Source of the DNA: Lachnospiraceae bacterium
GTDB lineage: Bacteria; Bacillota; Clostridia; Lachnospirales; Lachnospiraceae
Reading direction: 5' to 3'
Length of the DNA stretch: 64,000 nucleotides
NCBI GenBank assembly: GCA_003447295.1
Contig: DLZQ01000004.1
Coordinates: forward strand, 12,187 to 76,186
Shown: in pieces, positions 42,748-49,851 of the stretch
Layout of the letters: every line of letters begins with the position of its first letter
Numbering within the stretch: the stretch's first letter is position 1
Notes under the pieces: generated by a model
What the model was told of the DNA's origin: nothing
Seen by the model: only the letters and a program-made list of their open reading frames with translations
Database searches by the model: none
Position numbers and translations under genes: made by a program

Positions 42748-43067
42748 ATATGCAGGTAGTGGCTGACTGTAATGAATATATTCCGTTTGCACAGGGGGCA
42801 CTGAGAGGAAGCGTGAACTACCCGGAAGGAATTTATGGTGGCGAGATAGCGTACAACACACCTTATGCGCACTACCAGTATACTGGAGAGCTGTACCTCA
42901 CATCGGATGGGAGATCTTTTGCAGACAAGTACGAAAAGAAGGAACCGACAGGGAGACCTTTGAAGTATCATACAGCGGGAACCGGAGACCACTGGTTTGA
43001 GCGGGCAAAGCAGGCGCACGGATCAGAATGGGTGGAGCTTGTAAAGAGAGAGGCAGGAAAAGGTTAA
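42657..43067 (+). CDS. Minor capsid protein 2-like, head-tail joining
   Basis: A 136-residue protein of the Minor_capsid_2 type: DTDRLEKNIANAQKLLNMQV, DCNEYIPFAQGALRGSVNY, YNTPYAHYQYTGELYLT, GRPLKYHTAGTGDHWFERAK. The family is a tail-completion or joining protein. Here it lies between portal and the Phage_min_cap2 protein rather than after the capsid gene with minor capsid 1 and 3, so it has been moved. ATG at 42657 follows TAAGGGA. Its stop overlaps the next ATG. Confidence 0.75.
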   Translation: MHYGRTIGCIDVRIDTDRLEKNIANAQKLLNMQVVADCNEYIPFAQGALRGSVNYPEGIYGGEIAYNTPYAHYQYTGELYLTSDGRSFADKYEKKEPTGRPLKYHTAGTGDHWFERAKQAHGSEWVELVKREAGKG

Positions 43068-44428
43068 TGCTGACACCGGATTATTTTTACGGAAAATCGG
43101 ATAAGCTTGTAGAACTGTATCAGGAGCTGGAAGACTGGATCCTGCAGGACATAGCTATGCGTCTGCTGAAAAATGGTGAAATCTCCGGTACAGCAGACCG
43201 GGAACTGTGGAGATTACAGCAGCTGGGACTGCATAATGATGAGATAGTAAAGAAAATTGCAAAATTGTCCGGCCTGAGTCAAAAAGAGGTCCGCAGGATC
43301 CTGCGAGAGAGTGTAATGACATCATTTTCTGATGATGAAGAGGTGCTGAGTAAATTGGGGAATGTGACACCACCATTGCAAAACAATGCTGTGATAGCTG
43401 CCATGAATGCAGAGATGCAGAAAACGTTCGGAGAATTGAATAATCTGAACAGGACAACCATGCTGCAGTCGCAGAAAGATCTACTGAATCTGCTGAATGA
43501 GGTGGACCTGCGAGTGGCAACCGGTTTTCAGTCATATAGCAGTGCAGTGTGCGAGGTACTGGATCGGTATGCACAAAAAGGAGTGACGATTGATTATCCG
43601 ACAGGAGCAACCAGGTCACTGGAGGCAGCAGTCCGGTGTTGCATTGTGACATCGATGAATCAGACGGCGGCACAGGTAACGAATCAGTACATAGCAGAGG
43701 GCGGGATAGAATATGTCCTGGTATCGGCTCATATGGGTGCCAGACACGATGATAAGCATCCGGAAGATCTGAGATCGCATGATCACTGGCAGGGCAAGGT
43801 CTATAAAATTGTTGGGCGGGATGATGGAATAGAAAATCTGCTGGAAGCGACAGGGTATACCATAGATCCTGACAGCGGACAGGGAACCGTGGTGAATCCT
43901 TTAGGCCTGCATGGGTATAACTGCAGACATTCGCATAAACCGTGGGATCCGTCGCTCCGGAATCCTTACGTGGATGCAGATGGTAAGCCGAAGATTGACA
44001 TCCACGAGAGCCAGGAACTTTACCAGCGGCAGCAGGAGCAGCGTCGCATGGAGCGCGCCATCCGGAAGACCAAGCGGGAATTGCTGATGAAAAAAGCGGA
44101 AATCGATGGAGTGGCAGAGACGGATGTAAAGGAGATGTTACAGCCGCAGTATGATAAGCTGGCATATAAGCTGCGGACACAGAACCAGGCATATGAGCAT
44201 TTCTGCACAGAACATGATCTGCAAACTCAGGCAGAGCGGTTGAAGGTAGCAGGATTTAAGAAAAAGCAGGCATCTGTTGCAAATGGTAGGGCTACAGCTT
44301 ACAGTAATTCCATAAAAGCACCTATGGAAAAAGCTGAAAATGTGGGGTATACTAAAAGAACAAGAGAAGAATTTGATAATGATGTAATGGGATTTGTTGA
44401 AAAATTGAGAGGTGGTAGAGATGGCTGA
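43067..44428 (+). CDS. Phage minor capsid protein (Phage_min_cap2 family)
   Basis: A 453-residue protein. The helical N-terminus (TPDYFYGKSDKLVELYQELEDWILQDI) and the core AHMGARHDDKHPEDLRSHDHWQGKVYKIVG with GLHGYNCRHSHKPWDP fit the Phage_min_cap2 / MuF-related minor head proteins that sit by the portal and enter the cell with DNA. The last 70 residues (after KKKQASVANGR) do not match the core and could be a variable domain. The start at 43067 follows AGGAAAAGG. Confidence 0.85.
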   Translation: MLTPDYFYGKSDKLVELYQELEDWILQDIAMRLLKNGEISGTADRELWRLQQLGLHNDEIVKKIAKLSGLSQKEVRRILRESVMTSFSDDEEVLSKLGNVTPPLQNNAVIAAMNAEMQKTFGELNNLNRTTMLQSQKDLLNLLNEVDLRVATGFQSYSSAVCEVLDRYAQKGVTIDYPTGATRSLEAAVRCCIVTSMNQTAAQVTNQYIAEGGIEYVLVSAHMGARHDDKHPEDLRSHDHWQGKVYKIVGRDDGIENLLEATGYTIDPDSGQGTVVNPLGLHGYNCRHSHKPWDPSLRNPYVDADGKPKIDIHESQELYQRQQEQRRMERAIRKTKRELLMKKAEIDGVAETDVKEMLQPQYDKLAYKLRTQNQAYEHFCTEHDLQTQAERLKVAGFKKKQASVANGRATAYSNSIKAPMEKAENVGYTKRTREEFDNDVMGFVEKLRGGRDG

Positions 44429-44687
44429 TATTAAAGGTTTGCTAAAGGTCATAGATGAGTACAATGAAAAATATGCTATCACTGAAAATTCAAGTGAAGC
44501 AGATAAATTACGATGTCGTCTTATGAATGGGAAAAAAAACAAGGCAGAATGGCTGCAATTAAGAGAAGAGGTACGAGCTTTTTTGCGGTCAGATGCACCA
44601 GAAAAAGATAAGAGAATGCTATTGGGCTATACAGAATCAATGTCTATGATTTGTTCGGCAATCGAAGATTATGGATATGAACCTTAA
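44421..44687 (+). CDS. Hypothetical protein overlapping the minor capsid gene (88 aa)
   Basis: An AT-richer helical protein (ADIKGLLKVIDEYNEKYAIT) starting 8 bp inside the minor capsid gene. MuF-type proteins with toxic C-termini are often followed by such small immunity genes, but the upstream C-terminus shows no toxin motif, so this is only a possibility. Ends before a terminator. Confidence 0.5.
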   Translation: MADIKGLLKVIDEYNEKYAITENSSEADKLRCRLMNGKKNKAEWLQLREEVRAFLRSDAPEKDKRMLLGYTESMSMICSAIEDYGYEP

Positions 44688-44702
44688 ATGGATAGTTTAT
44701 GG

Positions 44703-44731
44703 GAGAGCTTAGTAATAGGCTCTCTTTTTTT
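44703..44731 (+). terminator. Terminator after minor capsid region
   Basis: GAGAGC (44703-44708) / GCTCTC (44719-44724), then a seven-base T-run. It ends the transcription unit that starts at late promoter P1. Confidence 0.75.
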
Positions 44732-44742
44732 GCGTGAAAATT

Positions 44743-44774
44743 GGTACAAAATTTGTAATATATGGTGTTAGAAT
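44743..44774 (+). promoter_or_regulatory. Late promoter P2
   Basis: GGTACAAA (44743-44750), 18 bp, TAGAAT (44769-44774), directly after a terminator and ahead of the scaffold-capsid-tail operon. Confidence 0.65.
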
Positions 44775-44854
44775 TATATTGACAATTAGAAAGAGCACAA
44801 CCGGGCAGACAAGAGGTCTGCTCGCCAACCTACAAAAATCATAGGATGATCCTT

Positions 44855-44886
44855 AGGGCGCGTCCTATTTAGGGCGTGCCTTTTTC
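44855..44886 (+). terminator. Attenuator-like hairpin ahead of the scaffold gene
   Basis: AGGGCGCGTCCT pairs with AGGGCGTGCCT (one bulged G), followed by TTTTTC. It lies between P2 and the scaffold gene, so it may reduce or time the head operon unless antitermination occurs. Confidence 0.6.
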
Positions 44887-44975
44887 GTTGGAAAATGCCA
44901 GCTATGGAGAAAATAGCAGCTCATTCGTGCCGGACTGACCGGAACAACAACTTTTAAGAAGGAGAGAAACTGAGA

Positions 44976-45626
44976 ATGAACATTATTGACAAACTGAAAG
45001 CACTTGGGGTGGAAATCACAGAGGAAATCGAGAAGGCATTCCCCGGAGAATTTGTGTCTAAATACGAGATGGATAAGAAGCTATCCAAGATGCAGACACT
45101 GGAGCAGGAGAAAGCAGATCTCGAAAAGAAACAGGAGGATCTGGAAAAGGAACTGCAGACCATGAAGGATTCTAAACCTGATGCTGACGCAATGCAGAAC
45201 AAGATCGAGGAACTGACCGCTACCCTGGAAAAGGAGCGCAACGAGCGGAAAGAGAAGGATGAGGAATCGAGACTGGCAGGGCTGGTGGAGGATTTCTTCA
45301 AAGACAAGCATTTTGTGAATGAGATTACTGCAGAAGCCATTAAGACGCAGCTTGTCGGTAAACTGAGTTCTGATGAAGCCAGGGGTAAAAGCATCAATGA
45401 TTTGTTTGATGCCATTGTCAAGGATGATGAGGGCAATTACAAGCCGGATATTGTCATTGATGAAAAGACCTGGAAGGCGCAGCAGAACCGCAGTCAGATT
45501 CTCGGCAATAACATCAACCACCCGGACGGCGTAAGCCTGTCTATGGCGGAAATCATGAAACTGAAAAACGAACACCCGGATCTGGATATCACACCATATC
45601 TGAAGAACAGAAAGAAGGAGAAATAA
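44976..45626 (+). CDS. Phage scaffolding protein
   Basis: A 216-residue protein: short N-terminal domain, long Lys/Glu coiled coil (about 40-95) and a C-terminal domain (LAGLVEDFFKDKHFVNEITAEAI on). This is the GP20-like scaffolding pattern of A118/SPP1-type phages. It would shape procapsid assembly and then leave. Directly upstream of the capsid gene; RBS AAGGAGAG. Confidence 0.85.
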   Translation: MNIIDKLKALGVEITEEIEKAFPGEFVSKYEMDKKLSKMQTLEQEKADLEKKQEDLEKELQTMKDSKPDADAMQNKIEELTATLEKERNERKEKDEESRLAGLVEDFFKDKHFVNEITAEAIKTQLVGKLSSDEARGKSINDLFDAIVKDDEGNYKPDIVIDEKTWKAQQNRSQILGNNINHPDGVSLSMAEIMKLKNEHPDLDITPYLKNRKKEK

Positions 45627-45629
45627 TCT

Positions 45630-46796
45630 ATGGCATTATTTGATGTAGTAAATTTCAATGGCGAAGTATTTGACGCCTTTGTGCGTGAAACTCCCAATCT
45701 GAGACTGAATGAGCTGCTGCACTCCGGAGCAATCATCGAGCGTTCCGAGTATGCATCCCGGCTGTCTGAGCAGAAGGGCGGTAACTTCATCACCACCCTG
45801 ATCAAGGCAAGACTGACCGGAAGTACTGTGAACTATGACGGTAAGACCGACATCGGTGCAACACAGCGCGGTAACTACTCTATGGGGCGTATCGCGGTAG
45901 GACGTGCACAGGGATGGACGGAGAAGGACTTTGTGTCTGATATCTCCGGAGATGATTATTCTGCGGCAGCGGGAGAAGTTGCAGAGTTCTGGGACAATGT
46001 AGATCAGGATACTCTGCTGAGTGTGCTGAAAGGCATTTTTGCTATGAGCACTGGTGAGGGCAAGAAGTTTGTAGAGACTCATACTTATGACATTTCTGGT
46101 AAACCGGAAGGCACTTTTGGACCCACCACTCTCAATACCGGCATGCAGAGATCCCTGGGCGATAAGAAAGCAAACTTTGCGCTCGTGGTCATGCACTCTG
46201 TAGTAGCCACTGCACTGGAGAACCTTAATCTGCTGGAGTATCTGAAATATACTGATGCAAACGGTATCGAGCGTCCCCTGCCTCTTGCAACCTTGAACGG
46301 CAGACTGGTGCTGGTAGATGATACCATGCCTGCGGAGGATGTTGCACCCACTTATGCAGCATCCAAGGACCAGGCTGTGCAGGAAGGTAAGACTTATTAC
46401 ACTAAGAGTGGTAAGGATTATGAGGCGGTTGCAGAACCTGCGGGAGTACCTGCATCCTCTGACTATTATGAGATGACTGCTGAGGGATATACAAAGTACA
46501 CCTCTTATGTGTTGGGTAACGCATCCATTGAATATACCAACTGCGGTGCGAAAGTACCTGCTGAGATGGACCGTAATCCTGCAAAGAACGGCGGTGAGAC
46601 CACTCTGTATACCAGACAGAGAAAGGTATTTGCGCCCTATGGTATCTCCTGGAAGAATACCTCTGTGGTATCTCCTACGGCTGAACAGCTGGAAACTGGA
46701 AGTAACTGGGAGATTGCTCAGAATAACGATTCCAACAGTCCTAAGTATTATCCTATCAAGGCAATCAGCATCATGCAGATCGTAACCAGAGGTTAA
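45630..46796 (+). CDS. Major capsid protein with a small inserted domain
   Basis: A 388-residue HK97-fold-type coat protein. The N-terminus has NLRLNELLHSGAIIERSEYA, then GDDYSAAAGEVAEFWDNVDQDTLLSVLKGIF and RPLPLATLNGRLVLVDDTMP. Residues about 242-288 are an insertion (KDQAVQEGKTYYTKSGKDYE and SSDYYEMTAEGY) of a type seen as a small add-on domain in many Firmicutes phage structural proteins; it probably projects from the shell. The sequence then resumes with YTSYVLGNASIEYTNC. Follows the scaffold by 3 bp. Confidence 0.88.
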   Translation: MALFDVVNFNGEVFDAFVRETPNLRLNELLHSGAIIERSEYASRLSEQKGGNFITTLIKARLTGSTVNYDGKTDIGATQRGNYSMGRIAVGRAQGWTEKDFVSDISGDDYSAAAGEVAEFWDNVDQDTLLSVLKGIFAMSTGEGKKFVETHTYDISGKPEGTFGPTTLNTGMQRSLGDKKANFALVVMHSVVATALENLNLLEYLKYTDANGIERPLPLATLNGRLVLVDDTMPAEDVAPTYAASKDQAVQEGKTYYTKSGKDYEAVAEPAGVPASSDYYEMTAEGYTKYTSYVLGNASIEYTNCGAKVPAEMDRNPAKNGGETTLYTRQRKVFAPYGISWKNTSVVSPTAEQLETGSNWEIAQNNDSNSPKYYPIKAISIMQIVTRG

Positions 46797-46813
46797 GGAA
46801 GGAGCGGTATCGG

Positions 46814-47221
46814 ATGGCATATACTACATATGAATTTTACAAAAAAGAATATTATGGGGATGCTATTCCGGATACCGCTTTCCCAAAATGGAATGACCGT
46901 GCCAGCACAAAGCTGGATCAGCTGACCTTTGGAAACATTGATGCGGATGCAATCACCGAATACGGGGAGAAAATCCAAAAGGCTACCTGCACCCTGGCAG
47001 ACCTTATGTATCAGATCGATTACAAGAACTCACATGCCAACGACGAGACTGTGGCAAATATTAAGTCTATGTCCTCTGGCGGAAGATCTGTCAGCTTTGG
47101 AAGTAATGAAACTCTGATAGATAAGGTGCTGGGAGACAAGACAGCGCAGATTCATCTCTTCAGGGATACGGTTTGCGAGTACCTGGCAGGAACAGGACTG
47201 CTGTATGCGGGGGTGGAATGA
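46814..47221 (+). CDS. Head-tail connector protein
   Basis: A 135-residue helical protein (YTTYEFYKKEYYGDAIPDTAF, then KIQKATCTLADLMYQID) in the first connector position after the capsid, similar to gp6/gp15-type adaptor proteins that bind the portal. RBS GGAAGGAG. Family by position and pattern. Confidence 0.7.
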   Translation: MAYTTYEFYKKEYYGDAIPDTAFPKWNDRASTKLDQLTFGNIDADAITEYGEKIQKATCTLADLMYQIDYKNSHANDETVANIKSMSSGGRSVSFGSNETLIDKVLGDKTAQIHLFRDTVCEYLAGTGLLYAGVE

Positions 47222-47643
47222 TGTTTTGGGATAACAAGGTAGTTACTCTGTTTAACCGGGCATTTGATCCCAATACAGAGGAAGAAACGTATTATCTTAC
47301 GGTACTTGAAAAAGCAGATCTTGTGGAAAAGAACAGTGTGACAGCGTCGAAAAGTGGACAGGACAAAGCGGCAGCAGTCACCTTGTACATGTCCTATCAG
47401 AACCTGCCGAAGCCGTACAAGGATCCGAAGGAATGGGAACAGCTCCCTGCGGAGGAAAAAAAACGGTACCTGACATTTTCCCCGGAGAATGATTTCTTCG
47501 TAAAGCGAAATTGCACCGGTGCAACTCTGCCGGACAGCAGGGTGTACGAGTATTTCAGAGATCACTATTATGGCACATACCGGATCACGTCTGTGGACAA
47601 CTACGAAGATGTATTACCTCACTTTGAAGTAGGAGGAAAATGA
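47221..47643 (+). CDS. Minor capsid protein 1-like head completion protein
   Basis: About 140 residues: FWDNKVVTLFNRAFDPNTEE, YYGTYRITSVDNYEDVLPHF. Second connector position, matching Minor_capsid_1-type stopper proteins. ATG at 47218 or 47221; an upstream frame to 47173 is overlap. Ends on the next start. Confidence 0.65.
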   Translation: MFWDNKVVTLFNRAFDPNTEEETYYLTVLEKADLVEKNSVTASKSGQDKAAAVTLYMSYQNLPKPYKDPKEWEQLPAEEKKRYLTFSPENDFFVKRNCTGATLPDSRVYEYFRDHYYGTYRITSVDNYEDVLPHFEVGGK

Positions 47644-48101
47644 TGGAAGAAAAGCAGGAATTACTGACGGTTAAGGATGCGACCAGCGTGCAGAAAGGCA
47701 TACTGGAACTGGTCCTTGGGTATCCGGATTATCCGGAAAGCTTTACCGCCGATAACAGCACCGTGAAATGGAGCAATCTCAATGAGGACAGATCTATCGG
47801 ATTGTTCCCGATGCAGGGTGCCGTATACCTCAAACGGTATGTGAGCGGCAGTTATGAGGCACAGTACCCGTTCCAGATAGCTTACAAATGTTCTGCGGAT
47901 ACCAACCGGGCAAACATAGATGATCAGACGATGCTGGAGCAGCTGGCAGGATGGCTGGAGGAGAGCGGGATCACGTTCAGCGATTCCAGGATGCAACTGA
48001 AATCTATCGAGAGAACATCCCCGGTGTTTGCAGCGGCAAAGGATGATAATACAGTGACGTACGCGGTGAATATGCAGCTGCGGTATTTTTATAAAAAATA
48101 A
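47640..48101 (+). CDS. Minor capsid protein 3-like / tail terminator
   Basis: A 153-residue protein (GYPDYPESFTADNSTVKWSN, QYPFQIAYKCSADTNRANID, TYAVNMQLRYFYKK) fitting the Minor_capsid_3 family, the tail-terminator position just before the major tail protein. ATGA overlap with the previous gene. Confidence 0.7.
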   Translation: MMEEKQELLTVKDATSVQKGILELVLGYPDYPESFTADNSTVKWSNLNEDRSIGLFPMQGAVYLKRYVSGSYEAQYPFQIAYKCSADTNRANIDDQTMLEQLAGWLEESGITFSDSRMQLKSIERTSPVFAAAKDDNTVTYAVNMQLRYFYKK

Positions 48102-48115
48102 GGAGGAAAAGCGAG

Positions 48116-48631
48116 ATGGCAAAAGATAGAACCAACATGGTCTCTCTTATGGATATCGGATCTCTCATGGGAGGAAAAACTCCTAAAATTGTAGAGATGG
48201 GTGACGGTTACAAGGAGATCACTGAGGACTGGGGACCGAATACAGAGTCTACCCAGTATGTCAACATGAAGAGTGCCAGCAACTCTGTTAAGGGATATGC
48301 TTTATCCATGTCTCCACAGAGAGATTACCTGTCTGATGATATGCAGAAGGCAATTGACGATCTGCTGAAGAAATTTCCGACTGGAGAAGAGTGTAATACC
48401 TATTATTACAGGTACTTCAAGACGGACATTACCAATAAAACCGGAGATTGTATCAGAGTACCGGTAACAGTGTGCCCTTCCAGCGTAGGTGGAGCCGGTG
48501 GGGACAACCTTACATCCACTATACAGATTAACGGCAATGGGGATGTGGAACAGGGGACTATTACTATATCTGAGGATGGTACATTCACCTGGGCACCGCA
48601 GGCAGCCAGTGTAAATACGCAAGAAAAATAA
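48116..48631 (+). CDS. Major tail protein
   Basis: A 171-residue tube protein: NMVSLMDIGSLMGG at the start, DWGPNTESTQYVNMKSASNS, then ALSMSPQRDYLSDDMQKAID and a closing TISEDGTFTW. Position before the tail chaperones and a terminator-like hairpin is typical for the abundant tail-tube gene. RBS AAGGAGG. Confidence 0.82.
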   Translation: MAKDRTNMVSLMDIGSLMGGKTPKIVEMGDGYKEITEDWGPNTESTQYVNMKSASNSVKGYALSMSPQRDYLSDDMQKAIDDLLKKFPTGEECNTYYYRYFKTDITNKTGDCIRVPVTVCPSSVGGAGGDNLTSTIQINGNGDVEQGTITISEDGTFTWAPQAASVNTQEK

Positions 48632-48659
48632 TGTAGGTGTTAATGAACAATTAGCATAA

Positions 48660-48688
48660 TGGGGCAGGTTCCTTTCAGTCCTGCCCCA
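48660..48688 (+). terminator. Hairpin after the major tail gene
   Basis: GGGGCAGG (48661-48668) / CCTGCCCC (48680-48687), with only ATTTC after it: a partial terminator or 3'-end stabiliser giving more tail-tube transcript than downstream genes. Confidence 0.6.
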
Positions 48689-48708
48689 TTTCTGAAAGGA
48701 TGGTAATT

Positions 48709-49185
48709 ATGGAACAGGTAAAGTTAAGCACAGGCTATAAAAGTATTGCAATCAGAGATGAGGACGACGATCAGGTAGTGACCGTGCTGCGGATCAACGT
48801 GGCAGATGCACAGACTGCAGACCGGTTTGCGCATATCATTGACCAGCTCAATAGTATCTCTGCCAGATGTGACGTGGAGATGAAAGAGTGGAAGGAAAAC
48901 CACACAGACGATCAGCTTACTGCGGGAGACACCGGTGATGCTATCAAGGTGGCACTGGATATTAACAGCATCCGCGTGAAGTACCTTAAAGAGATTATCG
49001 CTGCGCTGGATGAATTATTCGGCGAAGGCACGATTCAAAACATATATGGTGATATCGTACCGGATGAGACAGCACTGTTTGAATTTGTTGAGCAGGTCAT
49101 CCCCGTAATGAACACACTGTTTGGCAGAAGATTTGAACAGGTGAAGAAAAAATATAATCCCAACAGAAGGGGAGCAATAAAATGA
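48709..49185 (+). CDS. Tail assembly chaperone 1
   Basis: A 158-residue protein (DEDDDQVVTVLRINVADAQT, then FEFVEQVIPVMNTLFG) in the gpG position between tail tube and tape measure. ATG at 48709 after GAAAGGATGG. The next gene starts 3 bp inside its end. No slippery heptamer was seen at the junction, so the second chaperone seems to be made from its own start. Confidence 0.7.
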   Translation: MEQVKLSTGYKSIAIRDEDDDQVVTVLRINVADAQTADRFAHIIDQLNSISARCDVEMKEWKENHTDDQLTAGDTGDAIKVALDINSIRVKYLKEIIAALDELFGEGTIQNIYGDIVPDETALFEFVEQVIPVMNTLFGRRFEQVKKKYNPNRRGAIK

Positions 49186-49841
49186 CAAATGTCATGTTCG
49201 AGGCACTTCCGGAGATATGGAAAGATCCGAAGACAGGAATAGAATACTCGGTCAATTGTGATTACCGCATAGGAATACTGATATATCAGGTGCAGTATGA
49301 TAACACGTTGACTAAGTATGACAAGATTGTGGCAATATTACATCTTATGTTTGGCGATGTAGATGAAGAAAAAGAAGACAGACCGAGTCCTCCGGGGGAA
49401 AGTGCAGGAGAGTGCATACAGTGGCTCATGAATGGATGGAACCATGACGGACATGGAAGCAGCGAAGAGAAACGACGTCTGGTAGATTATGATGTTGACC
49501 AGTGGCGCATATATGCGGACTTTCGTAGCATCTATGGTATTGATCTCGCAACAGAGGATATGCATTGGTGGAAATTCTGCGGGTTGCTCTGGAATATGCC
49601 TCATAAGCAGTCCTCTTTTCTTCAGGTGATAGAGATCCGGAGAAAGAAAAAAGAAGAAGCCAAGACGGATGCGGAGAAGAAGGCTATCCAGGATGCACAG
49701 CAGATCTATGCGCTGGATCAGCCGGAACCGGAGTACACGCAGGAGCAGAAGGACAAGATCGACGAGTATGATGCTCTAATGGAGCAGATAAGAGCAAAGA
49801 AAAAAACAGAACAGGAAGCGCTGGGAATCTTTAGAAAGTGA
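49182..49841 (+). CDS. Gp15-family tail assembly chaperone 2
   Basis: A 219-residue Gp15-type protein: VMFEALPEIWKDPKTGIEYSV, DKIVAILHLMFGD, DQWRIYADFRSIYGIDLATED with MHWWKFCGLLWNMP, and a charged tail. The family lies before tape-measure genes in A118-like phages. AAGGGGAG RBS; ATG overlaps the previous stop. Confidence 0.82.
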   Translation: MTNVMFEALPEIWKDPKTGIEYSVNCDYRIGILIYQVQYDNTLTKYDKIVAILHLMFGDVDEEKEDRPSPPGESAGECIQWLMNGWNHDGHGSSEEKRRLVDYDVDQWRIYADFRSIYGIDLATEDMHWWKFCGLLWNMPHKQSSFLQVIEIRRKKKEEAKTDAEKKAIQDAQQIYALDQPEPEYTQEQKDKIDEYDALMEQIRAKKKTEQEALGIFRK

Positions 49842-49851
49842 GGCTATATAA

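Noticed and set aside
43067..44687. Minor capsid protein with a toxin C-terminus plus immunity gene
   Set aside because: The C-terminal 70 residues show no toxin motif; only gene overlap hints at it, which is not enough.
44779..44785. TTGACA as a promoter of the head operon
   Set aside because: No -10 box at a usable distance; the GGTACAAA-N18-TAGAAT promoter just upstream explains the unit better.
48709..49841. Programmed frameshift between the two tail chaperones, as in lambda G/GT
   Set aside because: No slippery heptamer noticed at the junction, and the second gene has its own RBS and ATG.
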